DNA of 64,000 nucleotides from Massilia sp. Root133. Lineage in GTDB: Bacteria > Pseudomonadota > Gammaproteobacteria > Burkholderiales > Burkholderiaceae_D. Position 1 is the first letter of the stretch, and every line of letters starts with the position of its first letter. The notes under the pieces are model-generated. The model made no database searches. It worked only from the letters and a program-made list of their open reading frames with translations, and had not been told where the DNA came from. The stretch lies in contig NZ_LMEW01000032.1 in assembly GCF_001426525.1 (NCBI RefSeq), positions 311,370 to 375,369 on the forward strand, given 5' to 3'. The position numbers and the translations under genes were made by a program. Below are positions 35,401 through 42,516 of this stretch, in pieces.

Positions 35401-35410
35401 ATTGATACAT
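32405..35410 (-). CDS. TonB-dependent receptor (xyloglucan oligosaccharide uptake)
   Basis: A 1001-residue outer-membrane receptor of the TIGR01782 group. A signal peptide (cut near AAAQ, residue 26) precedes the plug domain with ADDIGKLPDRSITEVLQRVVGV, VEGSGVTIRGLSY and YKNPSAEQIEGAIGGLVNLRT (residues about 60-190). The rest is a 22-strand barrel ending in the aromatic RYSF, the signal for outer-membrane insertion. Position inside the xyloglucan gene set suggests uptake of xyloglucan fragments. It is a close paralogue of the receptor at 42517, with nearly the same plug sequence. No SusD-like partner is present, as usual in proteobacteria. Confidence 0.9.
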   Translation of the reverse strand: MYQFKKTAIAVAVTHVALLASGMAAAQTGPGAPTASNVVVVTGQRAALDSAQALKRDADEMVDSIVADDIGKLPDRSITEVLQRVVGVTIDRTMSKGDPEHYSVEGSGVTIRGLSYTRSELNGRDSFSANGGRSLNFEDVPPELMAGIDIYKNPSAEQIEGAIGGLVNLRTAMPFDFKGRKMAASLQDTYSELKKGKRQPSGSFMFSDRWKTGFGEIGALVDYAYSESGTRTDAFQVEPYYQRSDVVAGQNVWVPKGSQYRTLNFDRKRQGLYGALQWKRDANLQSSLTYFKSKYRMQWDEQAIFSSASPYNIGVTNGTYGANGQLLTGTLTDATDKGIDFGADTRAANRKSQTTDISWHLMWRPNSDWQIDTDVQRVRATSNSFDSTVATAVKMPYENVDLSGSVPRLTFDDVQTAYLANPANYYWAFTQEHFDDSHAGEWAWKTDAKYTFDHPVLRDVRFGVRLTKADSTTTNSNPSYNWAAITQPWQSDTGGQLAYLSDPRFSNQTQVHQFTNFFNNNTPVPSLVFPNVALATGYPGSYATLHSYHDILCQQANQANGTSNPCTPWSPATFGTDPAGTNDLSERTGAFYTQLRFGFDDLKYPIDGNIGVRYVQTLLKAHGYTVFNPNITQPAEGTTVIGPEIPNIAAFSTRQDFDNHYHNVLPSLNLRMKATDKLQFRFAAAMGISKPDYSQLQSYTTLSENVDQTTTGNVVTVNNVGLTGTGTGNPKLRPVQSRQVDLSAEWYFAPAGSLTVAVFNKQLKDIIINQSYGYDVAGVTGTPYTFTVTGPVNGARGHARGMEIAYQQYFDKLPGWMSGFGVQANYTYVDSKEDLYHPVNSAFCTGSSNGADNLNLNQNGCDTNGATFGNLPLQNLSKNAYNLALLYDKGKVSARLAWAWRSKALQNVNVNGTNGTDGRRVDPATGATQTVAWALPTWSDSYGQLDGSFFYNINEQLSLGVEAQNLTNSKYRQLMQQSIGMMTRAVFVSGRRYTASLRYSF

Positions 35411-35502
35411 CTACATCTCCTTTGGCTGACAACAGGGCCCATCGAATGACGGCGCCCACTCACTGCAAAGAGACGACCTCTCAGGGTCTGCCTCTGAACT
35501 CC

Positions 35503-37809
35503 TCAAAACCGTGCCGCGTCCAGCCGCAGGCTTTCGCCCGGACGCAGTGTCACCGCGACGGTGCGCGCGCCATAGCGCACGGTCGCGGCACCGCTGCCTG
35601 CTACGCGGCGCACGACGGCATCGACGAGACGGCCGCGCGTCCAGCGCATGTCCACCTCGAATCCGCCGCGCGCACGCAGGCCTTTCACTTCACCCTCCGG
35701 CCACGCCGCAGGCAGCGCGGGCAGCAGCTCGATCGCGCCGGCCTGCGACTGCAGCAGCATCTCCGCGATGCCGGCCGTCGCGCCGAAGTTGCCGTCGATC
35801 TGGAACGGCGGGTGCGCATCCAGCAGGTTCGGATACGTGCCGCCGGCATTCAGTTGCTCCGAGCCGGCGCTGGCCTGCTGGGCCGCGCGCGCGCCGGGGC
35901 TGGCCAGCACGCCGCGCAGCATCCTGTAGGCGTGGTCGCCGTCGTACAGGCGCGCCCAGAACGCCATCTTCCACGCCATCGACCAGCCGGTGCCCGCATC
36001 GCCGCGCGCTTCCAGCGTGCGCTTCGCGGCCGCGGCCAGCGCCGGCGTGCGCGCGGGACTGATCTCGCGCCCTGGGAACAGCGCGAACAGGTGCGACACG
36101 TGGCGGTGCGTGTCGCCCGGCGTGTCGAGCACCGGGTCCTTCTTCTCGTCGAGCCACTCGAGCAGCTGGCCCCAGCTGCCGACCTTCGGCGCCGCGAGCC
36201 GGTCGCGCATGCGCGCGAGCCTGTCGCGCAGGGGCCTGTCGACGCCGAGGACGTCCGCCGCTTCCACCGTGTTGTTGAACAGGTCCCAGACGATCTCCTG
36301 GTCGTACGTGACGCCGTCCTCGATGGGGCCGTGCTCCGGCGACCAGCCCTGCGGCGCGACGAGGCGGCCGTCCGGCAGTTCCTTCAGGTAGTCCTGCCAG
36401 AACGCGCTCGCTTCCTTCATCATCGGGTACGCGACCTCGCGCAGGAACGCTTTGTCCTGCGTGAACGCGTAGTGTTCCCAGAAGTGCTGGGCATACCAGG
36501 CGTTCCCCGTCTTGTTCCAGGTGTAGCTCATGCCGCCGAACGGGTTCGACTCCGTGCGCAGGGTCCAGCCGCGCACCGGCCGCATCTTCCCTTCCTTATC
36601 CGTGGTCTTGAATTCCGCCGCCGTCGCCCGGCGCCACACCGGCGCGACACTCGTCACGAAGCCGAAGAACGGCCTGGCCATCTCGGACAGGTTCGTCACC
36701 TCGGCCGGCCAGTAATTCATCTGGACGTTGATGTTCGTGTGGTAGTCCGAGCGCCACGGCGGCGTGAGGCTGTTGTTCCACAGGCCCTGCAGGTTCGCCG
36801 GGAGCGAACCGCGCGAGCTGGACGCCAGCAGGTAGCGGCCGTACTGGAAGTACTGCGCTTCCAGTTCCGGGTCGTTGCCGTCCTTCGTGTAGGCCAGCAC
36901 GCGCGCGTCCGTCGGCAGCGCCTTGCGGTCCGCCGCGGTCGCGCCCAGGTCCAGCTGCACACGGCCCAGCAGGCTCGCGACGTCGCGCTCATGCTCCGCA
37001 CGCAGCTGGTCGACGGGACGCGTGGCCGCCTGCGCGACCTGCGCCGTCACGCGCGCCAGCGGATGTTCGCCGCGGAAGCGCTTTGCCGCGTCCGCGACAT
37101 AACTCGTGCCCGCGCCGACGATCACGGTCAGCGCATCGCAACCCGTGAACACGATGCGGCCGTTCTCGACGGCCGCCTTGCCGCCCTCGTTCACGACGCG
37201 CACCTGGCTCGCGTAGTCCAGCGTGTTCGTCGTCGGCGCCTCGTTCGGCAGCGTCCAGCCGGCCAGCGTGCCCGTCGCGTACAGGGTGTCCTTGCTGGAA
37301 GCGAGATGCGCGCCATGGCGGTCCGACAGCGCGATCGATCCCGTGTACTGGCCCGGCTTGTCGGCCGTCAGGCGCAGGATCATCACCTGCGCCGGATGGC
37401 TGGCCCATGCCTCGCGCCGGAAGCGCACGCCGCCGTGCGTGTACGTGACGACGTGGACGGCGCGCGCGATGTCGAGGGTGCGCCGGTAGTCTTGCGCATC
37501 CCTGTCGTGCCCGGGGAGGTCGACGACGACGTCGCCGAACGGCTGATACGTCCCCGTCTCCTTCGCGTCGCCCGACCACAAGGTGATGTCGTTGAACTGC
37601 AGGTGTTCCCGCGCGAGCCCGCCGAACACCATCGCGCCGATGCGGCCGTTGCCGATGGGGAGCGCTTCCTTTTCCCAGCCCTGGTCGTTGTCCTGGGCCG
37701 GGCGGTCGTAGCGCAGCACCAGGTCGGGTGCGGCCAGCGCGGTGGACACGGCGCCGGCCAGCGCCAGTGCGATCATCATCTGATGAAATCGATTACAAAT
37801 CAAGGCCAT
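35503..37809 (-). CDS. GH95 alpha-L-fucosidase, exported
   Basis: A GH95 enzyme of up to 768 residues that removes alpha-1,2-linked fucose from xyloglucan side chains by inversion. Conserved blocks are WEKEALPIGNGRIGAMVFGG near the N-terminus, LQGLWNNSLTPPWRSDYH, TNINVQMNYWPAE, and DGNFGATAGIAEMLLQS near the C-terminus. A signal peptide (IALALAGAVSTALAA) follows either start. The start is uncertain: ATG 37809 adds an N-terminal run over an operator-like palindrome, while the twin ATG at 37779 and 37776 begins directly at the signal. Neither has a strong ribosome-binding site. It lies 25 bp after GH74. Confidence 0.88.
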   Translation of the reverse strand: MALICNRFHQMMIALALAGAVSTALAAPDLVLRYDRPAQDNDQGWEKEALPIGNGRIGAMVFGGLAREHLQFNDITLWSGDAKETGTYQPFGDVVVDLPGHDRDAQDYRRTLDIARAVHVVTYTHGGVRFRREAWASHPAQVMILRLTADKPGQYTGSIALSDRHGAHLASSKDTLYATGTLAGWTLPNEAPTTNTLDYASQVRVVNEGGKAAVENGRIVFTGCDALTVIVGAGTSYVADAAKRFRGEHPLARVTAQVAQAATRPVDQLRAEHERDVASLLGRVQLDLGATAADRKALPTDARVLAYTKDGNDPELEAQYFQYGRYLLASSSRGSLPANLQGLWNNSLTPPWRSDYHTNINVQMNYWPAEVTNLSEMARPFFGFVTSVAPVWRRATAAEFKTTDKEGKMRPVRGWTLRTESNPFGGMSYTWNKTGNAWYAQHFWEHYAFTQDKAFLREVAYPMMKEASAFWQDYLKELPDGRLVAPQGWSPEHGPIEDGVTYDQEIVWDLFNNTVEAADVLGVDRPLRDRLARMRDRLAAPKVGSWGQLLEWLDEKKDPVLDTPGDTHRHVSHLFALFPGREISPARTPALAAAAKRTLEARGDAGTGWSMAWKMAFWARLYDGDHAYRMLRGVLASPGARAAQQASAGSEQLNAGGTYPNLLDAHPPFQIDGNFGATAGIAEMLLQSQAGAIELLPALPAAWPEGEVKGLRARGGFEVDMRWTRGRLVDAVVRRVAGSGAATVRYGARTVAVTLRPGESLRLDAARF
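37784..37797. promoter_or_regulatory. Near-palindrome TGAAATCGATTACA at the GH95 start
   Basis: TGAAATCGATTACA matches 13 of 14 bases of the palindrome upstream of GH9. It lies just upstream of the twin ATG at 37779, or inside the first codons if the longer GH95 form is used. It could give GH95 and the downstream receptor their own regulated promoter. Confidence 0.4.
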
Positions 37810-37834
37810 AAAAATCGCTGTCGAAAAGCGTTGT

Positions 37835-39988
37835 TCAGTTGGCGGCGGGTTTGCCGTAGACGATGCCGCGGCCGGCAGTGCTCATGTAGACGACGCCGTA
37901 GCGGTTCATGTCGCCCACGATGAACTGGCCGTCGCCCGGTCCGCCGTACTGGTGGGCGTCGTCGTTGATGCGGGTCCAGGTGACGCCGCCGTCGATGGAA
38001 CGGTGGATGCCGCGCACGCCCTTCACGTCGCCCCAGATGTAGACCGCGGGGTAGTCATGGCCCGGCGCCGCCTTGCCGAAGCCGACCGCGCCGCAATAGC
38101 GCACCGCATCCAGTGCGGCGAAGTGGGCGCCGCCGTCGACGGAGCGTACGAGACCGCCGTTCTTCAGCGCGACCCACACGTCGCCGCCCCTTCCCGGCGC
38201 CGTGCGCACGAGACGCGACCCGCCCGCGGGCAGGCGCGCGCGGGGCGCGAACGAGGCGCCGCCGTCGGTGCTGGCGAGGAGCGCCGTGTCGTCGTATGCG
38301 TAGAACGTCTTTGCATCGAGCGGATCGCCCACCGGCCGCAGATTGGCCTTCGCGAGGCCCGCGACGGCAGTCCACGTGGCGCCGCCATCGGCCGAGCGCC
38401 AGACCTCTTTCGCCTTTTCGGGGGCGTGCAGGATCACGGCGCCGTCGGCCGACACGGCGACCTGTCCGCGCCTGCCCTTGATGGCCGCGGTCTTCGTCCA
38501 CGTGGCGCCGCCGTCGTGCGTGACGAGCATGCTGTCGCCCACGCGCACCATCATGCGCGGGTCCCTGGGAGCGTAGGCGAGGCCCGTCGTCGTGCCGATC
38601 TGCGGATCGTGGATGCGGCCGTGGCGCGACGGATCGTCGTGCAGGTAGCCGTCGATGTCGCCGATGGCGGAAACCAGCGGGCCGCCGGGAATGCTGGCGA
38701 AGCCCAGCGGGACCGTCTCTTCCAGGCCGTCGACCGTGAACGTCCACGTCGTGGGCGACGCATCGATGTTCGCGGTGCGGAACACGCCGTTGCCGGACGT
38801 GACCCAGACGGCGTGCGTGTCGGCCGGGTCGAACTCGACGGAGCCGGCCCAGTGGATCGAGTGGCCTTTCAGCCAGGGCACGCCGGCCGCGTCGCGCGCG
38901 AAACCGCGGCCGATCACGTCGGTCCACGAGGCGCCGCCGTCGTTCGACAGGAAGATGCGGTCGCCCTTCGCGTCGCCCTGCGGCAGGAACGTGTTGATGG
39001 TCGACGCGACGAGGCGCTGCGGATTCTTCGGATCGACGCTGATGCCTGCGAACGGCCGTGTCCAGCCGGCGGGCGTGATGTTCGTCCAGGCGCCGCTCGC
39101 GATCGCGTACTTCCACACCTGCCCGCGGTCCATCGGCTCGCGCCCGCTGCGGTCCGGGTGCGGGCCGGCGCCGTTCGCGAACGTGACGAGGAGGTTCCCT
39201 GCCCCGTCGAGGATCGCGCGCTGGGGCATCAGGTCGACGGGCGCGCCGGCCACGGGTTCGAACGTCGCGCCGGCGTCGTCGCTGCGGTACAGGTTCGGGC
39301 CGACCGCGCCGAAGCGCGACACGCCGACGAACACGCGGCGCGCCTGGCCGTCCTTCACGCTGGCGGGATCCGGCACGACGACGGTCAGGCCCACGTCGTT
39401 CGGCGTGGACGTCACCGGCAGCGCCGGCACGCGCGCCCACGTGCGGCCCGCGTCGACACTCTTGAACAGGCCGTCGCGGCGCGTGCCGACGTAGAGCGAT
39501 TTGCTGTTGCCCGGATCGACGGCGAGGCGCTCGCCATCCTGGCGGCCCATGCCGTTCCCGTGCGTCTTGAACTGGCTGGAGACGTCGACGATGGAGAAGG
39601 TCTTGCCCGCATCCGTCGAATGCAGGATCGCGGTGCGGCCGCCGTTCAGGTAGGCGATGCCGGCGAGCAGCCAGATGTTGTCGGCGTCGCGCGGGTCGAT
39701 GGCCAACGCGTCGATGCCGAGGTACCCGGTCTGGTCTTCCGCCACCCAGTCGAGCAGCGGCGTCCAGCGGCGTGCGCGCGGATCCCAGCGATAGGCGCCG
39801 CCCACGTCGGTACGCGCGTATGCGACACCCGGCGCGGCGCGGCTGGGCACGACGGCCGTGACGAAGCCGCCGCCGCCGATGGCCACGCTGTCCCACACGT
39901 ACGGCTCCTGCTGCTGCGCCGCCACGGGCCCGGCCAGCAGGCTCAGCGCTAACGTTACCATAGCGGCCAGCTTCATCGACTTCATCAC
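37835..39988 (-). CDS. GH74 endo-xyloglucanase, exported
   Basis: A 717-residue GH74 enzyme made of two seven-bladed beta-propellers. The repeats contain Asp-box-like motifs (STDAGKTFS, SVDAGRTW, SNDGGASWTD, THDGGATWTK, SADGGATWT). The N-terminal catalytic aspartate D61 is in ARTDVGGAYRWD. Signal peptide to about residue 24. The enzyme cleaves the glucan backbone of xyloglucan, which makes it the strongest single marker for the substrate of this array. No carbohydrate-binding module or dockerin is attached. 25 bp before GH95 and 30 bp after the TIM-barrel-like gene. Confidence 0.92.
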   Translation of the reverse strand: MMKSMKLAAMVTLALSLLAGPVAAQQQEPYVWDSVAIGGGGFVTAVVPSRAAPGVAYARTDVGGAYRWDPRARRWTPLLDWVAEDQTGYLGIDALAIDPRDADNIWLLAGIAYLNGGRTAILHSTDAGKTFSIVDVSSQFKTHGNGMGRQDGERLAVDPGNSKSLYVGTRRDGLFKSVDAGRTWARVPALPVTSTPNDVGLTVVVPDPASVKDGQARRVFVGVSRFGAVGPNLYRSDDAGATFEPVAGAPVDLMPQRAILDGAGNLLVTFANGAGPHPDRSGREPMDRGQVWKYAIASGAWTNITPAGWTRPFAGISVDPKNPQRLVASTINTFLPQGDAKGDRIFLSNDGGASWTDVIGRGFARDAAGVPWLKGHSIHWAGSVEFDPADTHAVWVTSGNGVFRTANIDASPTTWTFTVDGLEETVPLGFASIPGGPLVSAIGDIDGYLHDDPSRHGRIHDPQIGTTTGLAYAPRDPRMMVRVGDSMLVTHDGGATWTKTAAIKGRRGQVAVSADGAVILHAPEKAKEVWRSADGGATWTAVAGLAKANLRPVGDPLDAKTFYAYDDTALLASTDGGASFAPRARLPAGGSRLVRTAPGRGGDVWVALKNGGLVRSVDGGAHFAALDAVRYCGAVGFGKAAPGHDYPAVYIWGDVKGVRGIHRSIDGGVTWTRINDDAHQYGGPGDGQFIVGDMNRYGVVYMSTAGRGIVYGKPAAN

Positions 39989-40018
39989 ACCGTCTCCATC
40001 ATGCGTACATACACCTGT

Positions 40019-41935
40019 TTAGCCCTTGTAGACACGGAAGCTGTGCGGCGGAATCACCACCTCGCTCACCGTGTCGCGGCTTGCGCCCGGCACCGTCTCG
40101 GCCGCCGGACGCGCCTTGCCGTCCACCGCGTGCTTCACGACCTTCACCGTCGTCGGCGTATCGCGGAACGACTGGATGACGTAGGCGCCGTTTTCGTAAG
40201 TGAACAGGCTCACGCCGGCCGGCGCCTCGATGCGGACGGGCGTGTCGGCCATCAGGTAGGTCTTCACGCTGTTCATCACGCCTGGCGGCATACTATACAG
40301 GTCGCCGATATTGCTGGGAATGGACAGGATGTAGAGAACGCCCTTCGAATACCGGTTCATCAGCAGCACCGGGAAACCGCGCGCGCCGGCGACGCCGCGG
40401 ATGATGGGCCACGCGTCGTTCGTGAAATAGTGCAGCTCGGGGAACAGCACGTCGCGCGGCGCCACCTTCGGATCGTCGCGCAGCGATTCGCCGTTGCCCG
40501 CGCCATAGCCGTTGTAGTAGTCGTTCAGCAGCACCTGGTTCCCCGTCGCGTAGACTTCGACGAGGTCCTGGAAGCCGCGGTCCTTGCGCTTCGGATCCTG
40601 CGTCGCCTTCACGAAGCCGGACGTCACGAACACCGCCTTCCCCGCTTCCAGCTGGCGTTTCACCTTGTCGAGGATGTCCGGATCGGCCGCCGATGCCTGC
40701 GTGAGCAGGATCGTCTGCGCATCCTGCGGGAAGCGCGCGGTCAGCGCGATCGGGATGCCGACATTGCCCAGGTAGTTGGGCAGGAAGTCTTCCGCCGACG
40801 ACGAGTTGGCCGGGCGATAGGTCGGGATCCCGGTGGGCTTGCCCAGCTGGTCCAGCACCGCGTCGATCTGTTTCAGGGCGGCGCCGGCGGCGAGGCCCCA
40901 GCCCGGCGGCACCGCCGCGTCCGGATTCGCGGCCTTCCAGTCGGCCACGATGCGGTCCCAATTGAACGAGGTGTCTTGCCCGGCCCACGGACGCGCGCCC
41001 GCTTCGGCCGGCGTGTCCTGCGCGGCAGGGTGCCAGTTGAACAGGGTGATCTCGGGCGCCTTCGCGAGCATCGTGTCCCACAACTGTTCCGCATAGCGGT
41101 CGACGTAGCGGATCGAATACGTGTCGACCCAGCCGCCGCCATTCTTCCCGTCCTTACGGAGGGTCTCGTAGTAGCGGATGATGTTGTACGACTCGTATTG
41201 CTGCAGCAGCTGGTCGGTGATGACCGGGTCGCGTGTCTCGGTGCCCGCGTAGATCCCGTCGAACATCTCGGGCTGCTGCGCGAGGTCGAAGCCCAGGCCC
41301 TCGAAATGCTCGTACCAGTTCGGGTACTTGATGACGATCTTGACGTTCTTGTTGACGGCGCGCGCCGGATCGATGATCAGGTCCTTCGATACCTTGCGCA
41401 TGGTGGCGAGGCGGTAGTCCGTCCACGTGCGCTTGCCCTTCGCTTTGATATCGGCGTCCGACTTCGACGTGTAGAACGTGAAGTCGTCGAGGATCACGTG
41501 GTCGAAATGGCGCGCCATCAGTGCCATCGCGCGCTTGCACGTGTCGCGGTCCCTGGACGATTCGTAATCGAAGGTCATGAACTGGCCGTTGAATCCGCCC
41601 GCGGCCAGCGTGACGCCGCCCGCCACCTCGATGCCCTTGGCCTGGAACTGGCGCTTCACGGCCTCGATCTCGGCGTCGCTGGCGAAGTGGTTGTCGCGGT
41701 AGCCCTCGATGTAGACCTTGTCGAACGGGACCTGGCTCATGGCACGCGCGAACTGGTGCTCGAAGACCTGCGGGTCGACGAGGCTTTGCGTGACGTTCAC
41801 CGGGATGTAGATCGCCGTCTTGAAATGCTTGTAGTGCCCGGCGGCCTGCGCGGGGATGGGCGCCAGCATGGCATTGCCGGCGACAGCAAGGAAGGCCAGC
41901 GCGGCGGCGGTCTGGCGGGCGAGCGAGTTACGCAT
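40019..41935 (-). CDS. Uncharacterised exported TIM-barrel-like protein, putative new glycosidase
   Basis: A 638-residue exported protein (signal to about residue 32) matching no CAZy family I can recognise. Residues 38-305 alternate strands and helices as in a (beta/alpha)8 barrel: FKTAIYIPV, KVYIEGYRD, EVAGGVTLA, HVILDDFTF, VKIVIKYPN, FDGIYAGTETRD, GWVDTYS, EITLFNWHP. Acidic residues D150-D151 (strand 4) and E233/D236 (strand 6) lie at strand ends where retaining glycosidases keep catalytic residues. Residues about 390-560 (GIPIALTARFPQDAQTILLT, GKAVFVTSGF) look like a Rossmann-type domain as in GH42 enzymes, and the last 70 residues form a beta domain. First gene of the xyloglucan array; GGAG precedes its ATG. 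Confidence 0.7.
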   Translation of the reverse strand: MRNSLARQTAAALAFLAVAGNAMLAPIPAQAAGHYKHFKTAIYIPVNVTQSLVDPQVFEHQFARAMSQVPFDKVYIEGYRDNHFASDAEIEAVKRQFQAKGIEVAGGVTLAAGGFNGQFMTFDYESSRDRDTCKRAMALMARHFDHVILDDFTFYTSKSDADIKAKGKRTWTDYRLATMRKVSKDLIIDPARAVNKNVKIVIKYPNWYEHFEGLGFDLAQQPEMFDGIYAGTETRDPVITDQLLQQYESYNIIRYYETLRKDGKNGGGWVDTYSIRYVDRYAEQLWDTMLAKAPEITLFNWHPAAQDTPAEAGARPWAGQDTSFNWDRIVADWKAANPDAAVPPGWGLAAGAALKQIDAVLDQLGKPTGIPTYRPANSSSAEDFLPNYLGNVGIPIALTARFPQDAQTILLTQASAADPDILDKVKRQLEAGKAVFVTSGFVKATQDPKRKDRGFQDLVEVYATGNQVLLNDYYNGYGAGNGESLRDDPKVAPRDVLFPELHYFTNDAWPIIRGVAGARGFPVLLMNRYSKGVLYILSIPSNIGDLYSMPPGVMNSVKTYLMADTPVRIEAPAGVSLFTYENGAYVIQSFRDTPTTVKVVKHAVDGKARPAAETVPGASRDTVSEVVIPPHSFRVYKG

Positions 41936-42009
41936 GTGTCTCCGGAATTATTTTTATAGTGCTAATGACCGGTATCCTAAGCCAAGGAATGTTGGATGCG
42001 CAAGCCAAA

Positions 42010-42023
42010 TGTTCGCGCTAACA
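42010..42023. promoter_or_regulatory. LacI-type operator TGTTCGCGCTAACA
   Basis: A 14 bp near-palindrome with a GCGC centre, 75 bp before the TIM-barrel-like gene. Related sites lie at 56460, 57794 and 57882, around the LacI gene, GH67 and GH3. On the minus strand a TTGACG (RC of 42024-42029) abuts it, so it may sit within a promoter. Confidence 0.5.
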
Positions 42024-42164
42024 CGTCAATATACTGTTAGCCGCCTTGTTTAGCATGTTTAGTTGCTAATGTCTGCAACACCACGAGACGGTGTCAAAAG
42101 GTAGCGCTCCCAAGACACACATGTTGTATTTCTCACACGCACGATAAGATTTTTTTGGCAGTTA

Positions 42165-42194
42165 TGAAATCGATTGCGTATAACATCGATTTGG
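42165..42194. promoter_or_regulatory. Pair of ATCGAT-centred operator-like sites
   Basis: TGAAATCGATTGCG (42165-42178) matches 12 of 14 bases of the GH9 operator. A second, weaker copy (42181-42194, best read on the minus strand) has its centre 16 bp away. They lie between the two divergent transcription units and could serve either. Confidence 0.4.
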
Positions 42195-42516
42195 TGAACT
42201 TACTGCCGAGGTCAGTTGCGACACGCAAACACGTGCGTTCTCTGAACAAGGCGGTTTTCACTCGGAACACAGGGCCGTGCCCGCTTCCTGCCCAGCGCTC
42301 TCCCGGCTGGCCGGTACACGGCGGCGCGGTCCTGGCAACGGTTCGTTTGCTGACCATGTCGGAAAAAAGACACGTTGCGTTGTCACAAAACTGACAACTG
42401 AGTAGCAAATAATAAAAATTTTATGGTAGCGTATAACAGTCAGTGTTAGGTCTCACATTCACACTGTCTTTGTTAGAGCTTGTTATAACAACACTACCTG
42501 ATCATCGGGGGAGATA

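Larger units (their letters stand above)
41936..42516. other. Divergent regulatory region, 581 bp
   Basis: No convincing gene lies here; it separates the minus-strand xyloglucan array from the plus-strand receptor. It is AT-richer than its surroundings. It holds TGTTCGCGCTAACA at 42010, two ATCGAT-centred sites at 42165-42194, an inverted repeat TTAGCA (42050-42055) with TGCTAA (42064-42069), and a TATAAC at 42432-42437 that may be a -10 box for the receptor. Small frames of 79 and 91 codons cross it but show no coding character. Confidence 0.6.

Noticed and set aside
32231..35449. A 1072-codon frame opposite the TonB receptor
   Set aside because: The receptor on the minus strand has a signal peptide, plug motifs and a C-terminal aromatic; the opposite frame has only arginine/valine-rich low-complexity sequence.
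42133..42408. Small frames (79 and 91 codons) in the divergent regulatory region
   Set aside because: No ribosome-binding site, no hydrophobic or conserved pattern, and AT-rich content like the surrounding control region.
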